The notes beneath the pieces were generated by a model. The model had not been told where the DNA came from. It did no database searches and saw only the letters and a list, made by a program, of their open reading frames with translations. Positions 1 to 6,693 of a stretch of DNA of 8,566 bases are shown piece by piece. The number at the start of each line of letters is the position of its first letter. Positions within the stretch are counted from its first letter, which is position 1. Both the position numbers and the translations under genes were made by a program. This stretch comes from Planctomycetota bacterium (GTDB lineage: Bacteria > Planctomycetota > Planctomycetia > Pirellulales > Pirellulaceae), in assembly GCA_024277285.1 (NCBI GenBank), contig JAJRVM010000048.1, positions 1 through 8,566 on the forward strand, read 5' to 3'.

Positions 1-6
1 CTAAAA

Positions 7-160
7 CTCTCCCACTCTCCCACTCTCCCACTCTCCCACTCTCCCACTCTCCCACTCTCCCACTCTCCCACTCTCCCACTCTCCCACTCTCCCCCTCTCC
101 CCCTCCCCCCTCCCCACTCCCCACTCCCCACTCCCCACTCCCCCACTCCCCCACTCCCCC
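7..160. repeat. CT-rich short tandem repeat with minus-strand G-quadruplex motifs
   Basis: Ten perfect tandem copies of the 8-mer CTCTCCCA fill 7-86. They decay into C-richer variants (87-111), then into a 7-bp unit ACTCCCC (from 116) that lengthens to ACTCCCCC (137-160). Read on the minus strand, this is GGG separated by five-base AGAGT loops over and over, which meets the usual G3+N1-7 quadruplex pattern; the distal part gives GGGG with three-base loops. A repetitive Gly/Arg/Glu/Ser reading frame runs through it on the minus strand, but it is a by-product of an 8-bp unit whose translation repeats every 24 bases, not a credible gene. The block ends 70 bp before the SDR start, so it lies in the upstream region of that gene. 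It may continue beyond the left edge of the window. Confidence 0.93.
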
Positions 161-230
161 TTAACATGGTGTCTTGCTTGAATCGAACGCAACACAACAC
201 GCGCGGTCGACGATAAAACAAAGGTAATCC

Positions 231-1037
231 ATGGCGTATTGGCAAGACAAAGTTGTATTGATCACCGGCGGCGCGGCCGGGCTGGGGCATCGGCTAGCGA
301 AACACTTTGCCGCAGCCGGCGCCCATTTGATTCTGGCCGATCGCGACGAACAGGCGCTGGCACAGGCGGCGGAACAACTGGCCAAACATGGTACACGTGT
401 ACATGGCGTGGTCACCGACATCACGAACCAGGGGTCGGTGAACCAACTGTTCGTTGCCGTCGATGACCAGTTCGGAAAGCTCGATGGCCTAGTCAATTGT
501 GCCGGCCGATCGGGGCGCGGCAAAGTGCTGGACACGACACCCGAGACGTTCCAGTCGTTCCTGGACCTGAACTTTTTCGGGACCGTGCGTTGCACGCGAG
601 GTGCGGCGCCGCGTCTGCTGAAATCGAGGGGACATCTGGTCAACATCGGGTCGCTCGCCGCCAAGATGGCATCGCCCTACCTGGGTGCCTATCCGGTCAG
701 CAAATTCGCGGTCGCCGCCTACTCACACCAACTGCGACTCGAATTGGGCCCGCAAGGCGTCCACGTGCTGTTGGTCTGCCCCGGGCCGATCGCGCGCGAT
801 GACGGCGGCAACCGCTATAGCGACCAGGCCAAGGACCTGCCCGCCACCGCCCAACAACCGGGCGGTGGAGTACGTATCAAGCGGATCGACCCTGACTACT
901 TGGCCAAACGGTTGCTGCACGCCTGTGAACACCGCAAGCCCGAACTCGTTCTGCCGGGCAAAGCCCGCCTTCTGGCCGCCATCCTCCAGCTTTGGCCCGC
1001 GTTGGGCGATCGAATCATCCACCGCAAGACGAGCTGA
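231..1037 (+). CDS. Classical short-chain dehydrogenase/reductase (SDR family NAD(P)-dependent oxidoreductase)
   Basis: A 268-residue protein with a single Rossmann-fold SDR domain, predicted to be cytoplasmic and to perform NAD(P)-dependent oxidation or reduction of an alcohol/carbonyl substrate that cannot be named from sequence. The cofactor loop TGGAAGLG is at residues 12-19. Asp37 closes the second beta strand (LADRD), which usually favours NAD(H). Asp63 contacts adenine in the family and NCAG is at 89-92. The catalytic tetrad Asn114, Ser141, Tyr154 and Lys158 (YPVSK) is complete, followed by the PG turn at 184-185. The C-terminal tail, with KARLLAAILQLWPALGDRII near residues 244-263, is hydrophobic and resembles the DHRS7-like/SadH-like branch, where it may touch membrane or a lipophilic substrate (inference). 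The ATG at 231 has AAGG six bases upstream (221-224). The next gene is 170 bp downstream, so co-transcription is possible but not shown. The fold is certain; the substrate is unknown. Confidence 0.95.
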   Translation: MAYWQDKVVLITGGAAGLGHRLAKHFAAAGAHLILADRDEQALAQAAEQLAKHGTRVHGVVTDITNQGSVNQLFVAVDDQFGKLDGLVNCAGRSGRGKVLDTTPETFQSFLDLNFFGTVRCTRGAAPRLLKSRGHLVNIGSLAAKMASPYLGAYPVSKFAVAAYSHQLRLELGPQGVHVLLVCPGPIARDDGGNRYSDQAKDLPATAQQPGGGVRIKRIDPDYLAKRLLHACEHRKPELVLPGKARLLAAILQLWPALGDRIIHRKTS

Positions 1038-1207
1038 GAGTCGAGCGCGGAGGCAACTGGAATTCGCCTCTCAATCAGGGTAAGTTGGTCACAGTCATCA
1101 TCGAGTTCCAGTGTTTTTGGGACGCATCGTTCTTTGTCGGACGTCCCGGATCGTAAAGCTCCCCGAGCCACTTTCCTCCAATCACTCTTTCAAGAGCGAG
1201 TAACGCC

Positions 1208-2668
1208 ATGTCACAACGCCTGCCAGGCACCGCCAACGGCCCCAGCCACTTCGCTGGATCGGGCATCTTTGGGTTAACTGCCATTGGATTGTCCATCCTT
1301 ATCTTGACGGCTGCCCCAGCGCTGGCCCGCGCGCAAGCTCATCCGGACGGTGCCCAACTCAAACCGAACTTGATCGTCATCTTCGCGGACGATCTTGGCT
1401 ATGGCGACCTTGGCTGCTTCGGCCATCCCACAATCCACACGCCGAACCTGGATCGCATGGCGGCCGAGGGGATGAAGTTGACCCAGTTCTACTCGGCGGC
1501 ACCGGTTTGCACGCCGAGCCGCGCGGCGTTGAACACGGGACGCCTGCCACAACGGACCGGGATGTGCAGCAACACGCGGCGCGTGTTGTTTCCCAACTCG
1601 AAAGGTGGCCTGCAAGCCAATGAAATCACGTTGGCTGAAGTGTTGCAACAGCAAGGTTACGCGACCGCGTGCGTCGGCAAATGGCATCTGGGACACTTGC
1701 CGCAGTACCTGCCGACTCGACATGGATTCGATAGCTATTTCGGGATCCCCTACTCCAACGACATGGACCGCGACGGCAAGAAAGCGCCCAAGGGCCGCGC
1801 CGCGTTCCTGGCCCCGAAGATCGAATACTGGAACGCGCCATTGATGCGCGATGAAAAGATCATCGAACGACCGGCCGACCAGACGACCATTACGAAGCGT
1901 TACACACAGGAGGCGGTGCGATTCATTCAACAGAACAAGGATCAACCCTTTTTCCTTTACTTGCCTCATTCCATGCCACACGTGCCACTTTTCCGCTCGG
2001 CGGATTTCGTCGACAAGAGTCGGCGTGGACTGTTCGGCGATGTAATCGAAGAGATCGACTGGAGCGTCGGGCAAGTGCTCGACACCGTCCGCAAGCTGAA
2101 CTTGCAACAAAAAACGCTCGTCTTTTTCACCAGTGATAATGGCCCATGGCTGATCTTCAATGAACAAGGTGGATCGGCCGGACTGCTCAAGGATGGCAAA
2201 GGAAGCACCTGGGAAGGTGGCATGCGCGAGCCGACCGTGGCGTGGTGGCCCGGCCATATCGCACCGCGCAGCGTCGGCATGGGCCTGGCGAGTACCATGG
2301 ACATCTTTGCCACCATGCACGGGCTGTTGAAGCTGGACATGCCCGAGGATCGTGTTATGGACAGCTATGACATGACGGCCATGCTGCTGGGCACAGGACC
2401 AAGCAACCGGAAGCTGCTGTTCTACTACCGCGGCTATCACCTGATGGCGGTACGCAAAGGACCATGGAAGCTGCACTTCATTACGCAGTCCGGATACAAG
2501 AACGACCGGACCGAACACAAAGTGCCACTGTTGTTTAACCTGGAACACGATCCGTCCGAAAAGTACGATGTGGCCAAGCAGCACCCGGACGTCGTAAGCG
2601 AGATCTTGGAAGAGGCGGCCGCGCATCGCAAGAACATGGTCCCCGCCCCCTCGCAATTGGAACGGTGA
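1208..2668 (+). CDS. Exported S1-family sulfatase (arylsulfatase-like, Cys-type)
   Basis: A 486-residue sulfate ester hydrolase of the alkaline-phosphatase superfamily. Residues about 20-42 form a hydrophobic segment ending in ALARAQA, a likely Sec signal with cleavage near residue 42-44, so the enzyme should act in the periplasm or outside. The calcium-site pair Asp61-Asp62 sits in FADDLGYGDLG. Cys101 in CTPSR (101-105) is the residue converted to formylglycine, followed by the supporting TGRLPQRTG stretch (110-118). Lys158 and His160 lie in GKWHLG, His258 in MPHVPL, Asp310-Asn311 in TSDNG, and Lys331 just before the WEGGMREP segment (335-342). The C-terminal part (RGYHLMAVRKGPWKLHF, then LFNLEHDPSEKYDVA) is the usual second sulfatase subdomain and resembles arylsulfatase A/GALNS-type enzymes. 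Nothing is truncated. Activity needs a formylglycine-generating enzyme or anSME, not encoded here. The natural substrate, probably a sulfated glycan, is inferred. The ATG at 1208 has only a weak purine stretch upstream. Confidence 0.96.
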   Translation: MSQRLPGTANGPSHFAGSGIFGLTAIGLSILILTAAPALARAQAHPDGAQLKPNLIVIFADDLGYGDLGCFGHPTIHTPNLDRMAAEGMKLTQFYSAAPVCTPSRAALNTGRLPQRTGMCSNTRRVLFPNSKGGLQANEITLAEVLQQQGYATACVGKWHLGHLPQYLPTRHGFDSYFGIPYSNDMDRDGKKAPKGRAAFLAPKIEYWNAPLMRDEKIIERPADQTTITKRYTQEAVRFIQQNKDQPFFLYLPHSMPHVPLFRSADFVDKSRRGLFGDVIEEIDWSVGQVLDTVRKLNLQQKTLVFFTSDNGPWLIFNEQGGSAGLLKDGKGSTWEGGMREPTVAWWPGHIAPRSVGMGLASTMDIFATMHGLLKLDMPEDRVMDSYDMTAMLLGTGPSNRKLLFYYRGYHLMAVRKGPWKLHFITQSGYKNDRTEHKVPLLFNLEHDPSEKYDVAKQHPDVVSEILEEAAAHRKNMVPAPSQLER

Positions 2669-2685
2669 CTTGTAACGCGACACGA

Positions 2686-2757
2686 CACGGCCAGCCGTGC
2701 CAGACTTCTTGCCAAGGAGCGGCGAATATGGCACGATATTCGGCACGGCTGCGCCGT
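2686..2757 (+). other. Inverted-repeat cluster upstream of xylA (possible structured leader or REP-like element)
   Basis: A perfect 10-bp inverted repeat pairs CAGCCGTGCC (2692-2701) with GGCACGGCTG (2742-2751). Between the arms are two further hairpins: CTTCTT/AAGGAG (2705-2710/2714-2719, one G-U pair, 3-nt loop) and CGAATAT/ATATTCG (2723-2729/2736-2742, 6-nt loop). Together they could fold as a three-way junction. The outer arms have competing partners: CACGGC/GCCGTG at 2686-2691/2694-2699, and ACGGC/GCCGT at 2745-2749/2753-2757, the latter followed by TTTCCCC. The element fills most of the 136-bp gap between the sulfatase stop and the xylA start. It could be a cis-acting leader or a dispersed palindromic repeat. 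The pairings are seen directly; any function is inferred. Confidence 0.5.
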
Positions 2758-2804
2758 TTCCCCGTATCCATTACGAGAGTTTTGACATAGAAAGAACCTT
2801 GCTC

Positions 2805-4115
2805 ATGTCCGCGTTTCCCGAAGTCAGCAAGATCCAATACGAGGGGCCCGATTCGAAAAACCCGCTCGCTTTCCGCTGGTATGACGAAAACGAGCTAGTT
2901 GAAGGCAAGTCGATGAAGGACCATATGCGGTTCAGCGTGGTCTACTGGCACACGTTCCGCGGAACCGGCGCCGATCCGTTCGGGCCAGGCACGATGCTGC
3001 GTCCCTGGGACGATGGCAGCGAATCGGTCGAAAATGCGTGCAACCGGGCGCGCGCAGCCTTTGAGTTTATCGAGAAACTCGGCGCACCCTACTATGCGTT
3101 CCACGACCGCGACGTAGCACCCGAAGGCGACTCGCTGGCGCAAACCGACAAGAACCTGGATGCCGTGGCCAAGGTGCTCAAGGACGAACAGGAGCGGACC
3201 GGTATCCAGTTGCTGTGGGGAACGGCCAACCTGTTCAGCAACCCTCGTTTCATGCACGGCGCTTCGACGAGCTGCAACGCCGATGCGTTCGCCTATGCCG
3301 CCGCACAAGTGAAAAAATGCCTGGAAGTGACGAAGGAACTGGGCGGCACGAACTACGTTTTCTGGGGTGGCCGCGAGGGGTATCAAAACCTGTACAACAC
3401 CGACATGAAGCGTGAGATGGATCATATGGCCGCCTTCATGCACATGGCGGTCGACTACGCCAAGGAAATCGGCTTTACCGGCCAGTTCCTAATCGAGCCC
3501 AAACCGAAAGAACCGACCAAACATCAATACGATTCGGATGCGGCCGCCTGTATCAACTACCTGCGCGCCTACGACTTGATGGATTCCTTCAAGCTGAACA
3601 TCGAAACGAACCACGCAACGCTGGCCGGGCACACGATGATGCATGAACTGGAGTACGCCGGCATGCAGGGCGCACTCGGTTCGATCGATGCCAACACGGG
3701 CGACATGTTGCTGGGCTGGGATACCGACCAGTTCCCGACCGACTTCTACCTGACCACGCAGTGCATGCTGGTGATCTTAAAGTACGGCGGTATCGTCCCG
3801 GGTGGTGTGAACTTCGATGCCAAAGTGCGGCGCGAGAGTTTCGAGCCCATCGACCTGTTCCACGCACATATCGGCGGTATGGACGCGTTTGCCAAAGGCT
3901 TGAAGATTGCCGCCGCAATCCGCGCCGAGGGCGAACTCGAATCGTTGCTCAAGCAACGCTACGCCAGCTGGGACAGTGGCATCGGCGCCGAGATCGAAAG
4001 CGGCAAGGCCGATTTCAAATCGCTGGAAACCTATATGCTCGACAAAGGCGACATCACGCCCAACACGAGCGGCCGGCAAGAAATGCTTGAGAATCTGATC
4101 AACCGCTACCTGTAA
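2805..4115 (+). CDS. xylA: Xylose isomerase
   Basis: A 436-residue cytoplasmic TIM-barrel isomerase interconverting D-xylose and D-xylulose (in vitro usually also glucose/fructose), with two divalent metals. The full family pattern is present: Trp48; His100 and Asp103 in FHDRDV; Glu231 and Lys233 in [15 protein letters not shown]; Glu267 and His270 in [12 protein letters not shown]; Asp295 in GSIDANTGD; Asp306 and Asp308 in [10 protein letters not shown]; Asp338 in GGVNFDAK. Length and N-terminus match the long class II enzymes such as the E. coli type (about 440 aa). The frame is open back to 2697, but those 36 extra residues overlap the palindromic intergenic element and look non-coding, so the ATG at 2805 ([14 protein letters not shown]) is preferred; its ribosome site is poor (GAAAG-like, about 10 nt upstream). 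No xylulokinase or xylose transporter is in the window, so the pathway context is missing. It lies 136 bp after the sulfatase gene, and a sugar-release/catabolism theme is plausible. Confidence 0.98.
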   Translation: MSAFPEVSKIQYEGPDSKNPLAFRWYDENELVEGKSMKDHMRFSVVYWHTFRGTGADPFGPGTMLRPWDDGSESVENACNRARAAFEFIEKLGAPYYAFHDRDVAPEGDSLAQTDKNLDAVAKVLKDEQERTGIQLLWGTANLFSNPRFMHGASTSCNADAFAYAAAQVKKCLEVTKELGGTNYVFWGGREGYQNLYNTDMKREMDHMAAFMHMAVDYAKEIGFTGQFLIEPKPKEPTKHQYDSDAAACINYLRAYDLMDSFKLNIETNHATLAGHTMMHELEYAGMQGALGSIDANTGDMLLGWDTDQFPTDFYLTTQCMLVILKYGGIVPGGVNFDAKVRRESFEPIDLFHAHIGGMDAFAKGLKIAAAIRAEGELESLLKQRYASWDSGIGAEIESGKADFKSLETYMLDKGDITPNTSGRQEMLENLINRYL

Positions 4116-4380
4116 GATGCCGGTGCCAGGCCGAGCGACTGTGGCTATTCCAACGTGTCTGGAGTTGGACGACGTCCGGGGTGCCCAGCGCCGTGGCGAA
4201 CTCGGCTAGTGCGGTTACCCGATCGTCGTTTTCCGCTTTCCAGAAGATCGAGTAGATAGCAGCCAACGACGTATCGAATCCGCCTTTCGCCGTGACCCAA
4301 TCGCTCGTGCGCGCCGCCACATCGGTGACATCGATTTGCAGAACGGAGGCAGGCGTCGTTTTCCCTAGAACACGTACGGA
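4099..4380 (-). pseudogene. Coding-like minus-strand stretch, possible gene relic (unidentified)
   Basis: On the minus strand this stretch reads without stops as plausible globular protein, including FDTSLAAIYSIFWKAEND and VTALAEFATALGTPDVVQL, and its codons tend to end in G or C like the real genes nearby. The helical Ala-rich pattern with a TPDVVQLQTRW ending is faintly reminiscent of phasin-type helices, but I cannot assign a family. The frame continues upstream (to about 4779) only through the direct-repeat copies, where the translation simply repeats itself, so no sound start can be named. At its 3' end it overlaps the last 17 bases of xylA on the opposite strand. It could be a decayed gene, a short real gene, or chance in GC-rich DNA. 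Low confidence. Confidence 0.2.
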
Positions 4381-4431
4381 ATGATCGTGCCACTGCATGC
4401 TCGAACGCATCCGCAATCCCGATCGATCTCG

Positions 4432-4485
4432 CACTGCCAAACGCATAACCAACACGCCGCCAGCAACTGCACGCAGTGCGAACCG
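4432..4485 (+). repeat. 54-bp direct repeat, copy 1
   Basis: Identical over 54 bases to 4654-4707, 222 bp away. It begins CACTGCCAAACGCATAACC and ends CAGTGCGAACCG. Homology extends weakly upstream: a further 13-bp match (ACGTACGGAATGA) lies at 4372-4384 against 4592-4604, with diverged sequence between. The copy has short internal inverted ends, GCACTGC (4431-4437) and GCAGTGC (4473-4479), so a single copy could form a stem with a long loop. Confidence 0.95.
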
Positions 4486-4653
4486 GCGAACCGCTTTCCA
4501 ATGGCAGGTCGAGCGCCGCTTCACACTGCTCAACTTGGCGTTTTCGTGGTGGCATCGACTTGCGCTTTGTTGGGGGATCTGATACTGGAGGACGTACGGA
4601 ATGAGCAGTGGCACGGACGCGCGCAAACGCATTCCCCATCTCAATCGACTTAT

Positions 4654-4707
4654 CACTGCCAAACGCATAACCAACACGCCGCCAGCAACTGCACGCAGTG
4701 CGAACCG
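4654..4707 (+). repeat. 54-bp direct repeat, copy 2
   Basis: Exact second copy of 4432-4485. The sequence diverges at once on both sides (T instead of G before it; T instead of G after it), so the perfect block is sharply bounded. The same CACTGC/GCAGTG internal inverted ends are present (4654-4659/4695-4700). Confidence 0.95.
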
Positions 4708-4832
4708 TCTTGCGACTCTCCAGACCCCATTCTCAACACCCCACTCCTGCTCCTGACGTTCCAGCCGCCCAAGGCGCACCAGGCCACTACACCCCCCCCC
4801 AACAGAACTAGCAATCCGCGGAAATCTTCTCT

Positions 4833-4861
4833 TGTTCCCACGCCGGGGTTTTCCCTATACT
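4833..4861 (+). promoter_or_regulatory. Candidate sigma-70-type promoter of the secretin-like gene
   Basis: A -35-like TTGTTC (4833-4838) is followed by a 17-bp spacer and a -10-like TATACT (4856-4861, five of six consensus bases). Transcription would start near 4868, leaving a leader of about 130 nt before the GTG start at 4998. This is a match by eye; such matches are common by chance. Confidence 0.35.
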
Positions 4862-4997
4862 CCCGCGTCGTGTTGCGCGCTGCGACGACCTGGAGGGTGA
4901 TCGCGGTACTCGGCATCCCGTTGTGGAATCAGACCGACCAGCGTAGCCGACAACGACCCCATATTGAGAAACAAGACGATTTACAGGGAGGCAGATC

Positions 4998-6512
4998 GTG
5001 AAAGCCCAAGCCGCTGCCAGCATTGCGATGTTACTGGTCTTCGCGTTCCAGCTGCAAGCACAAACTCCGGCAACGTCCCCACCCGCCTCGGGAATACAGC
5101 CGCCCGCATCCACTTATGGCACGACCGGTTCGGGCGCCACGTTCCCTACTTCCACGGCGCCAGCAACGGGCACGGCGACCGCCGCGAGCACCCCGGCGTC
5201 TCCCTCGACCGTCCCACCAGCAGCGGCACCAGCCACTGCGCCCCCCCGCCCCGCAGTACCGAATCCAGCTGTGCCTAATCCAGCTGTCGCAAACCCAGCC
5301 CTGCCGGGCGTGGCGCCACCACGGTCGACCGCAGCCGGCGGGTCGGTGGCGGACAGCAGTTGGCATGCGCCGAACGTTGGCCAGTCTCGAGCCACCGCCA
5401 GCCTTTCCTCGCCAGCCCCAGGATCGGCGACCCCAGGATCGGCGACCTCGTCCCTGGACGCTCACAAAGTGAAGCCTGCCGAGGCGGCGGTTCCCGTTCG
5501 CTCGGGCGGCAAGGACATGTTGCCCAACGATCAGGGCCAAGTCTGGCAGCAGTACGACATCAGCGCCTATACGTCGCGAGTCAAGGGCGTGGACAACCCT
5601 CAGCAGGCGATCATCGATTGGATTCTGCGCGAAACGGGGACCGAAATCTGGTTCACTTCGCCGTTGGGCCTGCTGAGCGCGGACAGCAAGACGCTGAGTG
5701 TTTACCATACGCCGGAGATGCAACGTATCGTCGCCGATGTGGTCGGGCGATTCGTTAATGGCACGCAGGCCCCACACGCTTTGAGTTTGCGCGTGGTGGC
5801 CGTCAACAGTCCTGCCTGGCGCACCAACTACTTGAACCGCATGCGGCCCATCTCGGTCCAGACACCTGGCGCCGAGGCTTGGTTGATATCGAAGGAAGAC
5901 GCGGCGTTGATCTTGGCCGATCTGCGCCGCCGCACCGACTTTCGCGAATACAGTGCACCGGATTTGGTTTTCATCAACGGCCAGACGCAAACGATCAACC
6001 AACAACGCCCCAAGAACTATGTTCGTGCCTATCGCCCAAGATTCCAGGGCAACCGCGTGGTGGGCTACGACGCGGAACGTGTCCAATTGCAAGAGGGCTT
6101 CACACTGAAGATCAGCCCACTACTGTCTCAAGACGAACGCACGATCGACACAGTGCTGCGTTGTTCAGTGGACCAGGTGGAAAAACTGGTCTCAGTCGGC
6201 ATCAGCTTGCCCGGCTTCAACGGCCAGATGCAGCGTGCCGAGATTCAGGTCCCGCAACTGGTCAGCTGGCGGCTACACGAGCGTTTTCGTTGGCCCACCA
6301 ACCAGATCCTGCTGATCAGCGCCGGCTTGATCGCCTCGCCCGGCCCGGAACGCCCCACGACATTTGGTATTCCGAACCCCTTCGCAGCCGGTGGCGGACG
6401 CGCCAACGCACTGGTATTCGTCGAAAGCCGCGGCAAAGCAAGCCAGGCGTTGGTCACGCAGCCGACCAACGCAGTCGGCGGCCAAGCCGTCGCGCCAGGC
6501 GCGCGGTATTAA
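4998..6512 (+). CDS. Exported secretin-like protein with long Ala/Pro/Thr-rich linker
   Basis: A 504-residue protein starting with GTG; a strong Shine-Dalgarno AGGGAGG (4985-4991) six bases upstream fixes this start. Residues 1-21 are a Sec signal (hydrophobic ASIAMLLVFAFQLQA, cleavage near AQA). Residues about 22-165 are low-complexity Ala/Pro/Thr/Ser with short repeats (PNPAV, PGSAT), probably a flexible spacer. Residues 181-255 (VWQQYDISAYTSRV, then a helix, then VYHTPEMQRIVADVVGRF) resemble the small N-terminal domains of type II/III secretins. Residues 260-447 resemble a weak secretin core: IINGQT-like VFINGQTQTI (324-333), EGFTLKISPLLSQD (366-379), and QILLISAGLIAS (436-447), which matches the usual GQT-GGLI strand. 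The IPxLGxLF-type signature that normally follows is absent. It may be an outer-membrane pore subunit, a diverged relative, or a secretin-associated periplasmic protein. No other secretion genes are in the window. Family assignment is moderate; export is fairly sure. Confidence 0.8.
   Translation: MKAQAAASIAMLLVFAFQLQAQTPATSPPASGIQPPASTYGTTGSGATFPTSTAPATGTATAASTPASPSTVPPAAAPATAPPRPAVPNPAVPNPAVANPALPGVAPPRSTAAGGSVADSSWHAPNVGQSRATASLSSPAPGSATPGSATSSLDAHKVKPAEAAVPVRSGGKDMLPNDQGQVWQQYDISAYTSRVKGVDNPQQAIIDWILRETGTEIWFTSPLGLLSADSKTLSVYHTPEMQRIVADVVGRFVNGTQAPHALSLRVVAVNSPAWRTNYLNRMRPISVQTPGAEAWLISKEDAALILADLRRRTDFREYSAPDLVFINGQTQTINQQRPKNYVRAYRPRFQGNRVVGYDAERVQLQEGFTLKISPLLSQDERTIDTVLRCSVDQVEKLVSVGISLPGFNGQMQRAEIQVPQLVSWRLHERFRWPTNQILLISAGLIASPGPERPTTFGIPNPFAAGGGRANALVFVESRGKASQALVTQPTNAVGGQAVAPGARY
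5262..5287 (+). repeat. 15-bp tandem duplication in the linker (PNPAV codons)
   Basis: AATCCAGCTGT occurs at 5262-5272 and 5277-5287, one 15-bp period apart; a third, more diverged unit (AACCCAGCC) follows from about 5292. It encodes the repeated VPNPA pentapeptide of the Pro-rich linker. Being a multiple of three, the expansion keeps the frame. Confidence 0.8.
5416..5445 (+). repeat. Perfect 15-bp tandem duplication in the linker (PGSAT codons)
   Basis: CCCCAGGATCGGCGA is present twice in direct succession (5416-5430 and 5431-5445), encoding PGSAT twice. The lack of any difference between the copies suggests a recent in-frame slippage event in the linker of the secretin-like gene. Confidence 0.9.
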
Positions 6513-6551
6513 ATCACCCAGGCTGTCGCCGCCCCACCAACACCGCTCGCC

Positions 6552-6580
6552 TCGACTTCCATTGGACCGGTCTTTACAAT
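6552..6580 (+). promoter_or_regulatory. Candidate sigma-70-type promoter of the ketosynthase-like gene
   Basis: A -35-like TCGACT (6552-6557, four of six consensus bases), a 17-bp spacer and a -10-like TACAAT (6575-6580, five of six) lie 114 bp before the start of the ketosynthase homologue. The predicted leader would carry the GC-rich hairpin at 6603-6622. Evidence is by eye only. Confidence 0.33.
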
Positions 6581-6602
6581 TGACGGCTCCCTGCAAGCCA
6601 CA

Positions 6603-6622
6603 CTCCCCGCACGCGGGGGGAG
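6603..6622 (+). other. GC-rich hairpin between the secretin-like and ketosynthase-like genes
   Basis: CCCCG (6605-6609) and CGGGG (6614-6618) form a strong stem with a 4-nt loop; the flanking CT and GGAG allow a slid alternative (CTCCCC/GGGGAG). No U-run follows, only AGAAAC, so it is a poor intrinsic terminator. It lies in the presumed 5' leader of the next gene, immediately before an out-of-frame ATG at 6627. Confidence 0.5.
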
Positions 6623-6693
6623 AAACATGACACGCAGCCACGACTCCAAGAACACACCACGTTCAACAAAACCACACTCAGCAAAACTGTCGC

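Larger units (their letters stand above)
4116..4997. other. Repeat-rich intergenic region between xylA and the secretin-like gene
   Basis: About 880 bp with no convincing + strand gene. 4116-4371 carries the minus-strand coding-like stretch. 4372-4707 carries a duplicated segment with a perfect 54-bp core. 4708-4800 is C-rich on the + strand and ends in a run of nine C at 4792-4800. 4801-4997 holds the candidate promoter and leader of the next gene. No tRNA-like fold, transposase fragment or clear intrinsic terminator for xylA was found. Confidence 0.7.

Noticed and set aside
1..195. Minus-strand open frame with repeating Gly-Arg-Val-Gly-Glu-Trp units
   Set aside because: It is the mechanical translation of an 8-bp tandem repeat, with no start signal and no non-repeat domain.
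1049..1071. GGAGGC/GCCTCT hairpin after the SDR gene as a terminator
   Set aside because: Only five Watson-Crick pairs and one wobble with an 11-nt loop and no U-run; too weak to call.
1274..2746. 490-codon minus-strand open frame opposite the sulfatase gene
   Set aside because: It is antisense to a clearly functional sulfatase with all catalytic motifs; long antisense frames are common in GC-rich coding DNA and this one shows no recognisable domain.
2782..2787. Perfect -35 box TTGACA before xylA
   Set aside because: The matching -10 position falls on the xylA start codon (2805-2810, ATGTCC), which is not -10-like, so it cannot drive xylA from this start.
4792..4800. Run of nine C as a phase-variation tract
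   Set aside because: It lies about 200 bp upstream of the next start, outside any gene and outside the candidate promoter spacer, so a switching role is unsupported.
5031..6092. 353-codon minus-strand open frame opposite the secretin-like gene
   Set aside because: It is Arg/Gly-rich shadow coding of the + strand gene, which has a signal peptide and a strong Shine-Dalgarno.
6603..6622. CCCCGCACGCGGGG hairpin as a CRISPR repeat
   Set aside because: Only one copy is present in the window, with no spacer-repeat array and no cas genes.
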